Positions 1 to 8,812 of a stretch of DNA of 64,000 bases are shown here, piece by piece; positions within the stretch are counted from its first letter, which is position 1, and each line of letters begins with the position of its first letter. The notes under the pieces were generated by a model, which saw only the letters and a program-made list of their open reading frames with translations, was not told the DNA's origin and did no database searches. The translations under genes were made by a program, and so were the position numbers. Origin of the DNA: Lentimicrobium sp. (GTDB taxonomy: Bacteria > Bacteroidota > Bacteroidia > Bacteroidales > Lentimicrobiaceae); the NCBI GenBank assembly GCA_023957275.1, contig JAMLHF010000010.1:1-64000 (forward strand). Reading direction: 5' to 3'.

Positions 1-1192
1 CAGCTATTATCTGCGGATATTTTGTTAACGAAACAATAATAAACTCTCCTATCCATGCAAGTATAGCAAACAATATTTGAGTTTTCATATAAAATCTAGT
101 TTCACCCATACTAAATAAAAGTGGTGCAAATATTATTATATTAAAAAAATTAACAACCATTGCAATCTGAAAATAGATAAAAGAATTTGAGTATTTGGCC
201 GAATAAATTAATACAATAATATATTTTGCATTAAAAATAAAAAATACGACCATTGGATATATTAATAGGGCTGACTTAATTAGCGCACTCTTCCATAAGT
301 TAGCTATTAAGTGTATGGATGTCCTATCATAAATCATTTTTGAAAACTGAGGCATCAAAATCATCGCTGTAGCTCCAGTAACCATTCCAACAAAAGGAAT
401 TTCAATAAAACCATTAACATACTCGGCAAATATTTCTGTTCCATAATAACGACTAATATAAAACTGATCAGCAGATCTCATTGCAATACCAGCAATCGTC
501 GCGCCAACCAAAGGTATACTGTAGGAAAATATTTCTTTCCATGATAAATTTGATTTTTCGGCTGTAATATTCTTGAAAGGCATTACTTTCATATAAAAGG
601 CGATACCCAAGGATACTATTGATACGATTATCCATCCAAGTATAGCATGAATATAAGTACCGTTAAAAATTACAACTGGAAGTACTATAAATAAAAGCAT
701 TAATAATCGTGTAGTTGTATTATAAATAGCTATATATATAGTTTTTTTATATGTAGAAAAGATGCCTTCCAACCCAAGTGTTGGAAGTAATAACATTGGT
801 ATGGGTGAAAAAAACTTTAATCCATTTGAAAGTTCAGGATTATTCAAAATTTTAGCAATTACTCCTGAAAAGACAAAAAGAAAGATTGAAAATATCAATC
901 CTAGTAAAAAAAGCATCTTTGAAATTTTTGAAACAATGTCCCGACCTTGTTCTGCAGTATATCTTGGCAAAAAATAAGAATATACCCTTGGTAGGCCAGC
1001 CGTAAAAACAATTAGCAATGTATTATAAACATAAAGTATTTGCCTGTAAGTTCCATATTCACCTTTACTAAAATATCTTGATAAGATAGCAGCGCTCACA
1101 ATTGCAAGTGCAAACGAACTTAAACTACCAATACCAACCCATAAGGCCTGAATTGTATTACCTTCCTTGTTTACAAGGGCTTTGAAGTTCAT
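1..1192 (-). CDS. Polysaccharide flippase (Wzx/RfbX-like), 3' part cut off by window edge
   Basis: Translating the complement from the ATG at 1190-1192 gives an open frame to base 1 (about 397 codons) beginning MNFKALVNKEG. The N-terminal pattern (a hydrophobic helix, then SAAILSRYFSKGEYGTYRQ) is typical of MATE/Wzx oligosaccharide flippases, which move lipid-linked sugar repeat units across the inner membrane. About nine or ten hydrophobic segments are visible, and the C-terminus lies outside the window. The gene is strikingly AT-rich, with many ATA and TTT codons, compared with everything to its right, which suggests horizontal origin. It lies 45 bp after the regulator gene at 1238-1771 on the same strand, so the two may be co-transcribed. 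The flippase call is firm; the substrate is unknown. Confidence 0.85.
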   Translation of the reverse strand, partial: MNFKALVNKEGNTIQALWVGIGSLSSFALAIVSAAILSRYFSKGEYGTYRQILYVYNTLLIVFTAGLPRVYSYFLPRYTAEQGRDIVSKISKMLFLLGLIFSIFLFVFSGVIAKILNNPELSNGLKFFSPIPMLLLPTLGLEGIFSTYKKTIYIAIYNTTTRLLMLLFIVLPVVIFNGTYIHAILGWIIVSIVSLGIAFYMKVMPFKNITAEKSNLSWKEIFSYSIPLVGATIAGIAMRSADQFYISRYYGTEIFAEYVNGFIEIPFVGMVTGATAMILMPQFSKMIYDRTSIHLIANLWKSALIKSALLIYPMVVFFIFNAKYIIVLIYSAKYSNSFIYFQIAMVVNFFNIIIFAPLLFSMGETRFYMKTQILFAILAWIGEFIIVSLTKYPQIIA

Positions 1193-1237
1193 TTACTAAA
1201 AAGCATCATAAAAGTACATTATTTTGAATTTAAAGAC

Positions 1238-1771
1238 TCATAAATTACTTCCGTACAACAACAAACTTTCAGGATATTTATCCGAAACGAACTTTGCTTC
1301 ACCAGACGATATAAGATCAAAAACAATTTGCCTGCTGATCATTCCCTGAGCCTTTTCAATAAGATTTATCAGATAATCCTGATTAATATTAGCTCCTACT
1401 AGCAAAATTTCAATCTTACCACTATCCCTCCCCCTCGCAAAATCGCCCACCAGCCAGGCTTGCTCCAGTCCACCCAGACGCTTCAGTACATTCTGAACCA
1501 CCTGATCTATCCCGGTGTATTTCAGCAATATACTGTTGATATCCTTGAAAAGCGGATGGTTGATATTGGCGGAGAAAATCTTCTTGTTCCCCTCAAAATG
1601 GCTCACCAGCATCCCCGCCTCTTCAAAGCGGTTCAATTCAACCCGGATGCCGTTGGTGGACTCCCCGAATTCCGCCTCCAGGTCACGCAGATAGGACCTG
1701 GTGGAAGCGTTCAGAAAGAACTTCACCAGCAGTTTTAAACGGGTTTTGGAAGTGATAAGGGTATCGAGCAT
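1238..1771 (-). CDS. Winged-helix DNA-binding protein fused to degenerate nucleotidyltransferase-fold domain
   Basis: This 177-residue protein starts MLDTLITSKTRLKLLVKFF. Residues 1-75 look like a winged-helix (ArsR/MarR-like) domain: LLVKFFLNASTRSYLRDLEAEFGES followed by a recognition-helix-like stretch. Residues 100-130 carry WLVGDFARGRDSGKIEILLVG, which resembles the MNT-type nucleotidyltransferase motif GSxARG...DSDxD. The second acidic pair is reduced to IEILL, so catalysis is doubtful and a ligand-sensing or structural role is more likely. It is the first gene behind a good promoter (1891-1920) and precedes a flippase gene, so I infer it regulates the polysaccharide locus that continues leftwards. 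Its target is not shown by the sequence. Confidence 0.72.
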   Translation of the reverse strand: MLDTLITSKTRLKLLVKFFLNASTRSYLRDLEAEFGESTNGIRVELNRFEEAGMLVSHFEGNKKIFSANINHPLFKDINSILLKYTGIDQVVQNVLKRLGGLEQAWLVGDFARGRDSGKIEILLVGANINQDYLINLIEKAQGMISRQIVFDLISSGEAKFVSDKYPESLLLYGSNL

Positions 1772-1890
1772 CAGGCGGAAGGCAAAGCCCCCGATAACAA
1801 GGGAATCTCCGGCAGATTTTCAGGGTGGTTACAAAGCTTCGCCACGTCAGTCCCATATTGGCGCTAACCGTAATCTGAGAAATCGAGTAA

Positions 1891-1920
1891 CAAATATACT
1901 CATTAATTATTGAAAGTCAA
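1891..1920 (-). promoter_or_regulatory. Bacteroidota-type promoter for the 1238-1771 regulator and flippase unit
   Basis: Read on the minus strand there is TTG (1920-1918), a 19-nt spacer, then TATATTTG (1898-1891). This matches the TTG-N17..23-TAnnTTTG consensus of the Bacteroidota primary sigma factor. Transcription would start near 1884, leaving a leader of about 110 nt before the ATG at 1771. Confidence 0.65.
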
Positions 1921-2320
1921 GTTTTTTTACACTTATTTTCAGGCTTTGCACCTGCTTTGTTTATTAAAACTATGACCCTCCGGCATTCCGGTTACTACAA
2001 TTATTAATTGCAAAATATTATAAAAGTCATTTGCAACATCATAAGCCGCGTCAACCAGCTATTTCAGAATTAACACAGCCTGAAACGCCTGATTAAACGC
2101 TCAATTGTATAAATATGTTTCGGGAATGCCCGATCTTACATTAGAATCAGGCAGAAGATCCGGCATGACATGACAAACCCAAAGGACAGGTGCCGCCAAA
2201 AAATAAATGATAAATATTGATTTCTAGCCTGATCGGAATCAAGTAATCTGAGACGCAATCATCACAATGCAGGTAGTTTTTAACAAAAAAATAACACTAA
2301 AAATGCCTGCAGATTTTTGT
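1921..2320. other. Intergenic region, no gene seen
   Basis: About 400 bp between the polysaccharide-locus promoter and the 3' end of the PHP gene. I see no open frame with coding character and no clear terminator. It marks the change from the AT-rich DNA on the left to more balanced composition on the right, so it is a plausible boundary of an acquired polysaccharide island. Confidence 0.4.
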
Positions 2321-3433
2321 CTAAAAGCGGATAATGGCATTTAAATGCTTGCCGGGCGCAATAAAAGCATTCTCAACCACAAAACCGAGTGGAACTGAAC
2401 CCTGCACTCCACCGGCATCGCCATTTAATTTAATGGACAACTCAATGGTAGAATAAGCGGGCAGATCCAAAGGATAGATCAACCCATAACCCCGCGCATC
2501 TTCACCGGGAATCAGATGGAAATCAATTCCGCTGTAGTTGGTCACAAAAACACTTCTGGAATTGTTCACCGAAGCTCTGGCATTATTCTCCTGCCCGGTA
2601 CACGCGGTAAACAATCGTTTCAACCATTCTTCACGCCCATACAGATCGCCATCGAATAAAACCACAGTCCTTTTTTCGAAAAGCGCATCCTTTACACCTT
2701 TAACAGTCCGTTCCCTGGCAAATACGATGGTCATAGGCCGCTTCTCCCCCTGCGCCAGATTGTATTCCTGCGCAATTGTCCCGTGAATATCAGAATTCCC
2801 GAGTAAAGTAAGGTCCTTTTCAAGCGCCCAGGCAAAAGCTGCAGGGTAGTATTCCTTATAGTTAACTATTTCAATCCCATGCAGCATCCCCTGATTCAAT
2901 AATCCGGTGTGTTCATCAAACCAGAGGGTGGTATCCGGTTGCTGAGCTTTCCACCCCGGATGGTTCCAGAACACAAAAGCTCCCTGCTTTTTCGCTTCAG
3001 CAAAGGCGTCCTCCCATTTTGCCGTATCCAGCCGGTTTACATCATCCAGAAACAAAGCATTGGAATGTCCCGGAGGCATTTTCCGGGTTATTTCACCGCC
3101 CTGTACGAGCATTATACCCAGTTTTTCAGCCTTAGCGGCAGCCAATTGATATGGCCGGTTCAGGTCAGGATTAACATCAGACTTAAATGGCTTATACTCG
3201 ATGTGATCCGTTATGGCAATTACATCCAGCCCCTCCTGCCAGGCTTCAAGTACCCGGAGTGAAGGCCAGACCAGACCATCAGAAAATACGGTGTGAATGT
3301 GAAAATCACATTTCAATGTATGATAACCGGGAACATCAGGAATATTGAAGTTACGGCGCGCACCATCCTGTGCATTAAGGCCGCTGAATAAACCTGAAAA
3401 GACGAAAAACAACAGAATAATTTTTCTTTTCAT
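2321..3433 (-). CDS. Secreted PHP-domain metallophosphoesterase-like protein
   Basis: The 370-residue protein begins with a Sec signal peptide (MKRKIILLFFVFSGLFSGLNAQ). It then carries the PHP metal-binding motifs in order: DFHIHTVFSDG near residue 43, ITDHIEY near 74, GGE near 112, FWNHPGW near 155 and NSDIHGT near 214. PHP proteins are metal-dependent phosphoesterases or related hydrolases; an exported single-domain PHP protein should act in the periplasm or outside, on an unknown substrate. About 100 C-terminal residues look like a beta-sandwich-type extension. It is the last gene of the leftward porU-like/pfkB/acyltransferase series, 68 bp after the acyltransferase gene. The family is certain; the substrate is not. 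Confidence 0.85.
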   Translation of the reverse strand: MKRKIILLFFVFSGLFSGLNAQDGARRNFNIPDVPGYHTLKCDFHIHTVFSDGLVWPSLRVLEAWQEGLDVIAITDHIEYKPFKSDVNPDLNRPYQLAAAKAEKLGIMLVQGGEITRKMPPGHSNALFLDDVNRLDTAKWEDAFAEAKKQGAFVFWNHPGWKAQQPDTTLWFDEHTGLLNQGMLHGIEIVNYKEYYPAAFAWALEKDLTLLGNSDIHGTIAQEYNLAQGEKRPMTIVFARERTVKGVKDALFEKRTVVLFDGDLYGREEWLKRLFTACTGQENNARASVNNSRSVFVTNYSGIDFHLIPGEDARGYGLIYPLDLPAYSTIELSIKLNGDAGGVQGSVPLGFVVENAFIAPGKHLNAIIRF

Positions 3434-3501
3434 TTATTTATAATTGATGGATTACCTTACGGATCAAATCAATCAGATTCACTTTTCGAAACCCTTTCTC
3501 A

Positions 3502-4062
3502 TCATTTTTCAGGCGGAAGGGAAAATCTTTCAGGATGACGGGGATGTTTATCCTTATAAAATTGCCGGATCATGCTGAAATCTTCATCATAATTCCCTGA
3601 AGGCATAAAAGAAGGACCAAACCCCCCTTCTTTGGTTTTGTAATCCAGAAATCCCATAACAACAGGGACATTTGAATTTTCGGCAATAAAATAAAATCCG
3701 CGTTTCCAGTTCCGGTTCAGTTTCCTGGTGCCCTCAGGAGTAATGGTAAGAATCATCTTTTCTTTCCTTTGAAATACCTCGGTCAACTGATGAACGATAT
3801 TGGTGCTGTGCCCCCTGTCGACCGGAATGCCTCCCATAGCACGCAGAATTCTGCCGGTAAACCAGTTAAAGGCTTCCTTTTTGATAAGAAAATAGGATTT
3901 ATAACCAAGACTGGCATAACCCAGCCAGCCATAGAAGAAATCTATATTCGCCGTATGCGGTGCCATCATAACCACACATTTTTCTGCCCCTTCCGGGATA
4001 CTACCAATAATACGCCAGCCAAGACATTTCAGTAAAAATGATGCGATTGATTTCTTTATCAT
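3502..4062 (-). CDS. 1-acyl-glycerol-3-phosphate acyltransferase family protein (PlsC-like)
   Basis: A 186-residue protein with the acyltransferase motifs HTANIDF (HX4D, residues 36-41), a GGIPVDRG block and PEGTR (near residue 109). PlsC-family enzymes transfer acyl chains to lysophosphatidate or related acceptors at the inner membrane. The protein is short and lacks an obvious N-terminal membrane segment beyond ASFLLKCLGWRIIG, like the compact Bacteroidota members whose acceptor is unknown. Its ATG overlaps the stop of the upstream sugar-kinase gene by 4 bp, which implies translational coupling. Confidence 0.85.
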   Translation of the reverse strand: MIKKSIASFLLKCLGWRIIGSIPEGAEKCVVMMAPHTANIDFFYGWLGYASLGYKSYFLIKKEAFNWFTGRILRAMGGIPVDRGHSTNIVHQLTEVFQRKEKMILTITPEGTRKLNRNWKRGFYFIAENSNVPVVMGFLDYKTKEGGFGPSFMPSGNYDEDFSMIRQFYKDKHPRHPERFSLPPEK

Positions 4063-4958
4063 ATCCGTTCAGGAGGCGTACCCTGCCAGCCAATAAAATT
4101 CTCCCGGCTGCCGCAAACCTCAGCTGCAAAGATAATCGCCCTCCCGATTGCTTCATCCCAAAAAATTTCATCTTCTGAAATTTTTCCATACCGATGAAAC
4201 ACGGATGCCAGACCAGCATTGAAACTGTCGCCTGCCCCTACCGTGCTGACAACCTCCAACTCCGGCACATGGTAATGCTTTGCAAACCACGGTGTAAACA
4301 GATCAACGCCTTCACTGTTCCTGGTATAAACCAGCAGATTCCCACCGCACTCCCTGATAAACTCATAGGCTTGCTTTCCATCCTCAGCCCCGGCGATCAG
4401 ATTCATATCTTCATCCGAAGCGCGCACCAGATCAGCCATTGAGATATTGCGTCTTATGGCTTCGATAGTTTCAGGAAGAGCATGAAGGTGAGGCCTCCTG
4501 AAATTTGGATCATATAAAACAATGGAGCCTGATTCAACCGCTCTGCTGACAATACTCAGGATATTGGCATTATTTCTTTCTGACAATGAATAAAAAGAGC
4601 CGAACATCAGCAAATCTGCGGAAGTAAAATCAGGGTTCCTGAACTCAGGGGCTATGGTTGGCAACTGATGGTAAAACTGATAGGCAGCGTCACCGCGATC
4701 GTCGAGGAATGCCAGCGCCAGGGTGCTCTTCCCTTCATAAACCACCAGGTGATCTGTCAATACACCATTCTGCGAAAGGAAATCATGGATCATTTCCCCG
4801 ATCCGGTCATTACCCGTTTCTGATATAAAGGCCACGGGCTGACCAAATCTGCCGAGCGAAACGGCGGAATTGAGCATACTGCCACCCGGGCAGGACCATT
4901 CCGGTTGCCCGTTTCTGAACACAATATCCAGCAGGCATTCACCGATAGTGTAGATCAT
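4059..4958 (-). CDS. PfkB-family carbohydrate kinase (fructokinase-like)
   Basis: A 299-residue ribokinase-fold enzyme. It has the N-terminal sugar-binding GECLLDI and the GGSMLNSAVSLGRFG block, YDPNFRRPH in the middle, and the C-terminal signature VVSTVGAGDSFNAGLAS near residue 240, where the GAGD Asp is the catalytic base. Members phosphorylate fructose, ribose, nucleosides or similar substrates with ATP in the cytoplasm; the motifs are closest to bacterial fructokinases but do not fix the substrate. The start is 5 bp downstream of the stop of the porU-like gene and the 3' end overlaps the acyltransferase gene by 4 bp, so this is one operon. Confidence 0.88.
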   Translation of the reverse strand: MIYTIGECLLDIVFRNGQPEWSCPGGSMLNSAVSLGRFGQPVAFISETGNDRIGEMIHDFLSQNGVLTDHLVVYEGKSTLALAFLDDRGDAAYQFYHQLPTIAPEFRNPDFTSADLLMFGSFYSLSERNNANILSIVSRAVESGSIVLYDPNFRRPHLHALPETIEAIRRNISMADLVRASDEDMNLIAGAEDGKQAYEFIRECGGNLLVYTRNSEGVDLFTPWFAKHYHVPELEVVSTVGAGDSFNAGLASVFHRYGKISEDEIFWDEAIGRAIIFAAEVCGSRENFIGWQGTPPERI

Positions 4959-4963
4959 AGAAT

Positions 4964-7900
4964 TTACCTGACCATAACCACTTTCACTGTATTCCCTGAA
5001 GTATATCCGTTTCTGTCACGGATCATAAGACGGCAGAGGTAAAGACCTGCCCTGACAGGACTTCCGTCGTTGTTGCGGCCATCCCAGTGAATATTACCGG
5101 CAGTATACCCTTCCGAAATCACCCGTTCGGGTCCGATTGTCCTCACCAGCATCCCGGACGTAGAATAGACATTCAGTTCTACGTCAAACTTGCCATCAAA
5201 CTGATTATGACCAAAACGGAACCAGACATCAGCGCCTGAAGGATTCGGATATGCCAGCACCTCATCAACCGCAAGCACGATGTTGCGTTTTACGGTGAAA
5301 TTAATGCTTGCTTCTCCGGAATTATTAAACACATCCCATGCCTTTAACGTTAGGGTATGATCCCCGTCGGGCAGATTAAAATACTGATAATTAACAACAC
5401 CACTCTGATAACTATCGAGGTCGGAACTGTAATAATCATTCAGCACAATGCCATCGTAACTATTACCATCGATGGTGGCTACAATGTCATGACCTATGCC
5501 GTTGCCTACCGTATTGATTCCGCTCTCATCATACAGGTAAGCGATCAGTTTGGGATTCTCTCCTGTAAGACCTCCGTCAACAAAACTCGTATCGTTAAGG
5601 AACAGCCTGATTTGCGGACCTGTGAGGTCATCCTGGGTTTGAGAGACCGATCCCCCGATTTTGAACTCATTTGAATAACCGTGAGCATCTTCAATTCCAT
5701 TGGACGCATAATAGCTGATTTTACCATTTCCAAGCGAATAATCAATATCTCTGGGAACCGGGAAAGTGAACGTAAATTTCCCGCCGCTCACGGATGCCTT
5801 ACCCTGATACACGATATTCTTTTGCACTTTAACTTCAACAACCCAACTATCAGGGTGCTGACCAAGGGTTTTGACTTTTGAAGGTTTGTCAAAAACTTTC
5901 ACGTATACTACCCCGTCAAAGTCATCAATCAGTGATCCGTCAACACGCCTTACCTCGCCCGATACCGTAACCAGACTATTGGCAAACAGGGTGTCGGCAG
6001 GATTTCCGGTAACAGCATTGGTGATTGAAGTGGTATACACCCGGTGCCGGGGTATCGGCAAGCGCATGGAAGGATCGCCAAACAAGGTCAGATGCCTTGT
6101 ATTCGGAGAGTTCCCGTTGGTGTTTTTGGTATATTTCAGCACATCTCCCAGACGCGGAATCTCATGGCTATCCGCATCCAGCAAGGTATCGGCAAAACTC
6201 AGATTAAGCTGTGAATTGCTTGAGGCGAAAGCCAGCCTTGTTGTGGTTATCATCGACATGGCCCCTCCCTCCGGATTGAGAAAAACCAGTTCGCCTGCCG
6301 ATGTATGAAGCGGGTTGTCGAATCTTGAAAACTCACAGGTTGCCGTAAAAAACAGCCCCATTCTTTCGTAGTTGGTCCATGCGTTGATATCTGAAATTTC
6401 AAGTACCCTTTCGTCGGCCCATCCAACTTCACCACCATGACCTACATAATTGACCAGCAATGCCCCTTTTTCAACCCGGCTGGCAATTTCACGATTAACA
6501 TCCGGATACCGGCCACCTCCCGGTGTCGATTGCTTTTTGTAGGTATCAAAATAAATTTTATTGATATTATAAACCGGATCGAGTGTATCGATGCTGTTAA
6601 CCAGTTTTTCAGCCTGGTTCAGATGGGTATTCCTGTCTTCATCATCTGCCGGCACCACTATTACATTCCGCCAGTCACCATGCGTGGAAGCCGGATTCTC
6701 GAGATAATGCAATATTTTATCCGTAACGATCTTTGATTGTTCAGCATTCCGCACGGGAAGCCGTCCAACCCCGACATCCAGCAATCCTGCAGCATTCAGC
6801 GCCCCTTCCCCGTCATCAAGCAGACCATAATAGTCATCGGTAAGAAAAGAGTTTACCAGATGCACAGAATTTTCGCTCTGATACGTAGGAATAAATATGG
6901 AGTTGCCGGCCACCCTGTTCTTTACATCATAGGATGCATTGCCAAAAAGCAGCAGATACTTCGGATATCCGGCATCCCTGCCACGGTCATACAGCATCTT
7001 CATAAAGTCCCGGATAGCAGTGATATCCTGCACCCCGGACGAAAACTCATTGTATATTTCAGGGAGCGGAACTACGATGGCCGAAATCTCGCCCTTATTG
7101 TTGTGGGCTGCAGCAAGTCGTGTGGCATCAGTGTTGAAATCAGGATGCGTAACAATGATAAGGTCATAATTGCCCGTTGAATGCAGATTCTGATTTTTGA
7201 CTTTCTCCCCAGGCTTTACCTGTTTGAATACTGAATTGTCATGCGCTATCATTTCAACCAGCCGTTCGGTATTTCTCCTGAAGATATACTGGTTGCCAAC
7301 CCTAACAGGCTGAATGAACTTCACATCAGCCGGATCGGTTACGTCCCAGATTTCGAGTCCATCAACGGCATTATCCAGGGTAAATGAAGTTATACGGCCG
7401 GCGCTTACCGTTTTGGGATCCCTGAATGCAAGCTGCCCCCCGGAATACTTCAGCATGCAACGGACATTCAGCGACACAAAATCTATGTAACCAATATCCG
7501 TGCTGCTCACCGGGTTAAACCTGACCTGAACATCAAGTTTACTGCTTCCGGGAACAAACGAGGCGGTTGTTGTAACTTCTCTGACATAGTCCCAGTCTGA
7601 GACTATTTTTGACAACGAACTGCTTGCAACCTGTTCACCATTTACCAGAATGTTAAAGGAAATCTGTCCTGCCAATGACCTGCCTGCCAGACCATAACGC
7701 ACAATGGCAGATTCGTTTGCCACGGCATTGGCAAACTGAAATGAAGGAAGTGCAAATGTTCTGCTGTAGAAATCCAGTTTTTCTCCAAACCATTTCCGGC
7801 CGCTTTTAATCATGCTTACGTTGTCGTTTTCATGAACACGGAAGTCAGTATATTCCACAGAATAGTAATTGGGATCTCCTTCCGGATCAGGGTCAGTTAC

Positions 7901-8785
7901 GATTCTTTTTCCTGGTACCGGGCCTATGGTAACAAAATAACAGGCTTCATCCGCATACAGGTGTTTATGATGCTCCATGCGCGCCGAAAACGGATTCATA
8001 TTCCATGAAAGTGTGCCCTGCCCATAAAAAAGCACATAATCTCCGCGGGCAAAAACTCCGGGATTCGCGGTCACCACTTTAATGGCATTTTCGGCAAGAT
8101 CATCAACCCTTTCGCTTCCAGCTCCTTCAGGAAGCATCCGGCCCCCGTTCCCGAAAATCCGGATCATATCGGGATTCAACCCGTTTACATTAATACCGAG
8201 GTTTTTCAGATCATCATAAGTCAAACGGTAAATACCGGTTTCATTGATATAAATCTTGTACCAGTCACCTGATGACAGCACAGAATTCAAGGCATAGCTG
8301 CGTTCATTCTTCTTTGTCACCTGATCCGGAATTGTAGTAATATTCAACCTGAAAGACGACAATTTCATCATCTGCCCTGAAACCGGGTCAACAGCGAAAG
8401 GCACCAGGGTCACAATGGCCCATGGTTTTCCGTTTTCAGCCATCACTTCGACTGCGGGCTGCAAAGCTGACGGCAGTTTTTCTCCGGCCAGCAGCAGCCT
8501 GTCTTCTTCCGTCAGGGGGACGAACTTCTCCTCCGACACCTGAACCTCTTTAAGACGATGCCCCTCTGGCAGACGGTAACGCTCGACAAAAGCAGGCATA
8601 TGGCTTTCAGGCAGAAAAGGAAAATACGCACCTTTAAAAGAGGGTGCTGATACCGATGAATTGGTCCCCCGCACAAGGGTGGCAGGATTTTCCCATTTCA
8701 GGGACTTGGCAACAGATATCTGGCTTGAAACACTGAGCGTTGATGCAGCAAAACAAACAGCAAGGAATAGTGATTTTATTTTCAT
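4964..8785 (-). CDS. porU: PorU-like T9SS C25 (gingipain-type) cysteine peptidase/sortase, copy 1
   Basis: The start at 8785 is chosen because it places a signal peptide (MKIKSLFLAVCFAASTLSVSS) at the N-terminus; the frame is open nine codons further. Around 1273 residues. The region SVLSSGDWYKIYINETGIYRLTY matches the N-terminal part of PorU. The C25 catalytic pair is intact: His in NYVGHGGEVGW (about residue 783) and Cys in TATCEFSR (about 816). An Ig-like region is followed by a C-terminal FlgD-like/T9SS domain (YPNPSGADVWFRF, later GRNNDGSPVRAGLY). PorU is the surface sortase that removes T9SS sorting domains and anchors cargo. A second, similar gene lies directly upstream, so which one is the true PorU cannot be settled here. 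Confidence 0.82.
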   Translation of the reverse strand: MKIKSLFLAVCFAASTLSVSSQISVAKSLKWENPATLVRGTNSSVSAPSFKGAYFPFLPESHMPAFVERYRLPEGHRLKEVQVSEEKFVPLTEEDRLLLAGEKLPSALQPAVEVMAENGKPWAIVTLVPFAVDPVSGQMMKLSSFRLNITTIPDQVTKKNERSYALNSVLSSGDWYKIYINETGIYRLTYDDLKNLGINVNGLNPDMIRIFGNGGRMLPEGAGSERVDDLAENAIKVVTANPGVFARGDYVLFYGQGTLSWNMNPFSARMEHHKHLYADEACYFVTIGPVPGKRIVTDPDPEGDPNYYSVEYTDFRVHENDNVSMIKSGRKWFGEKLDFYSRTFALPSFQFANAVANESAIVRYGLAGRSLAGQISFNILVNGEQVASSSLSKIVSDWDYVREVTTTASFVPGSSKLDVQVRFNPVSSTDIGYIDFVSLNVRCMLKYSGGQLAFRDPKTVSAGRITSFTLDNAVDGLEIWDVTDPADVKFIQPVRVGNQYIFRRNTERLVEMIAHDNSVFKQVKPGEKVKNQNLHSTGNYDLIIVTHPDFNTDATRLAAAHNNKGEISAIVVPLPEIYNEFSSGVQDITAIRDFMKMLYDRGRDAGYPKYLLLFGNASYDVKNRVAGNSIFIPTYQSENSVHLVNSFLTDDYYGLLDDGEGALNAAGLLDVGVGRLPVRNAEQSKIVTDKILHYLENPASTHGDWRNVIVVPADDEDRNTHLNQAEKLVNSIDTLDPVYNINKIYFDTYKKQSTPGGGRYPDVNREIASRVEKGALLVNYVGHGGEVGWADERVLEISDINAWTNYERMGLFFTATCEFSRFDNPLHTSAGELVFLNPEGGAMSMITTTRLAFASSNSQLNLSFADTLLDADSHEIPRLGDVLKYTKNTNGNSPNTRHLTLFGDPSMRLPIPRHRVYTTSITNAVTGNPADTLFANSLVTVSGEVRRVDGSLIDDFDGVVYVKVFDKPSKVKTLGQHPDSWVVEVKVQKNIVYQGKASVSGGKFTFTFPVPRDIDYSLGNGKISYYASNGIEDAHGYSNEFKIGGSVSQTQDDLTGPQIRLFLNDTSFVDGGLTGENPKLIAYLYDESGINTVGNGIGHDIVATIDGNSYDGIVLNDYYSSDLDSYQSGVVNYQYFNLPDGDHTLTLKAWDVFNNSGEASINFTVKRNIVLAVDEVLAYPNPSGADVWFRFGHNQFDGKFDVELNVYSTSGMLVRTIGPERVISEGYTAGNIHWDGRNNDGSPVRAGLYLCRLMIRDRNGYTSGNTVKVVMVR

Positions 8786-8812
8786 TTTCTGGTCAATATT
8801 ATATTCTGTCAA

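Noticed and set aside
762..977. Plus-strand open frame inside the AT-rich left end
   Set aside because: It is the opposite strand of the flippase gene, which has clear family features; this frame has none.
1701..1913. Plus-strand open frame of 70 codons over the regulator start and its promoter
   Set aside because: It overlaps the regulator gene and its promoter on the other strand, and the product has no recognisable features.
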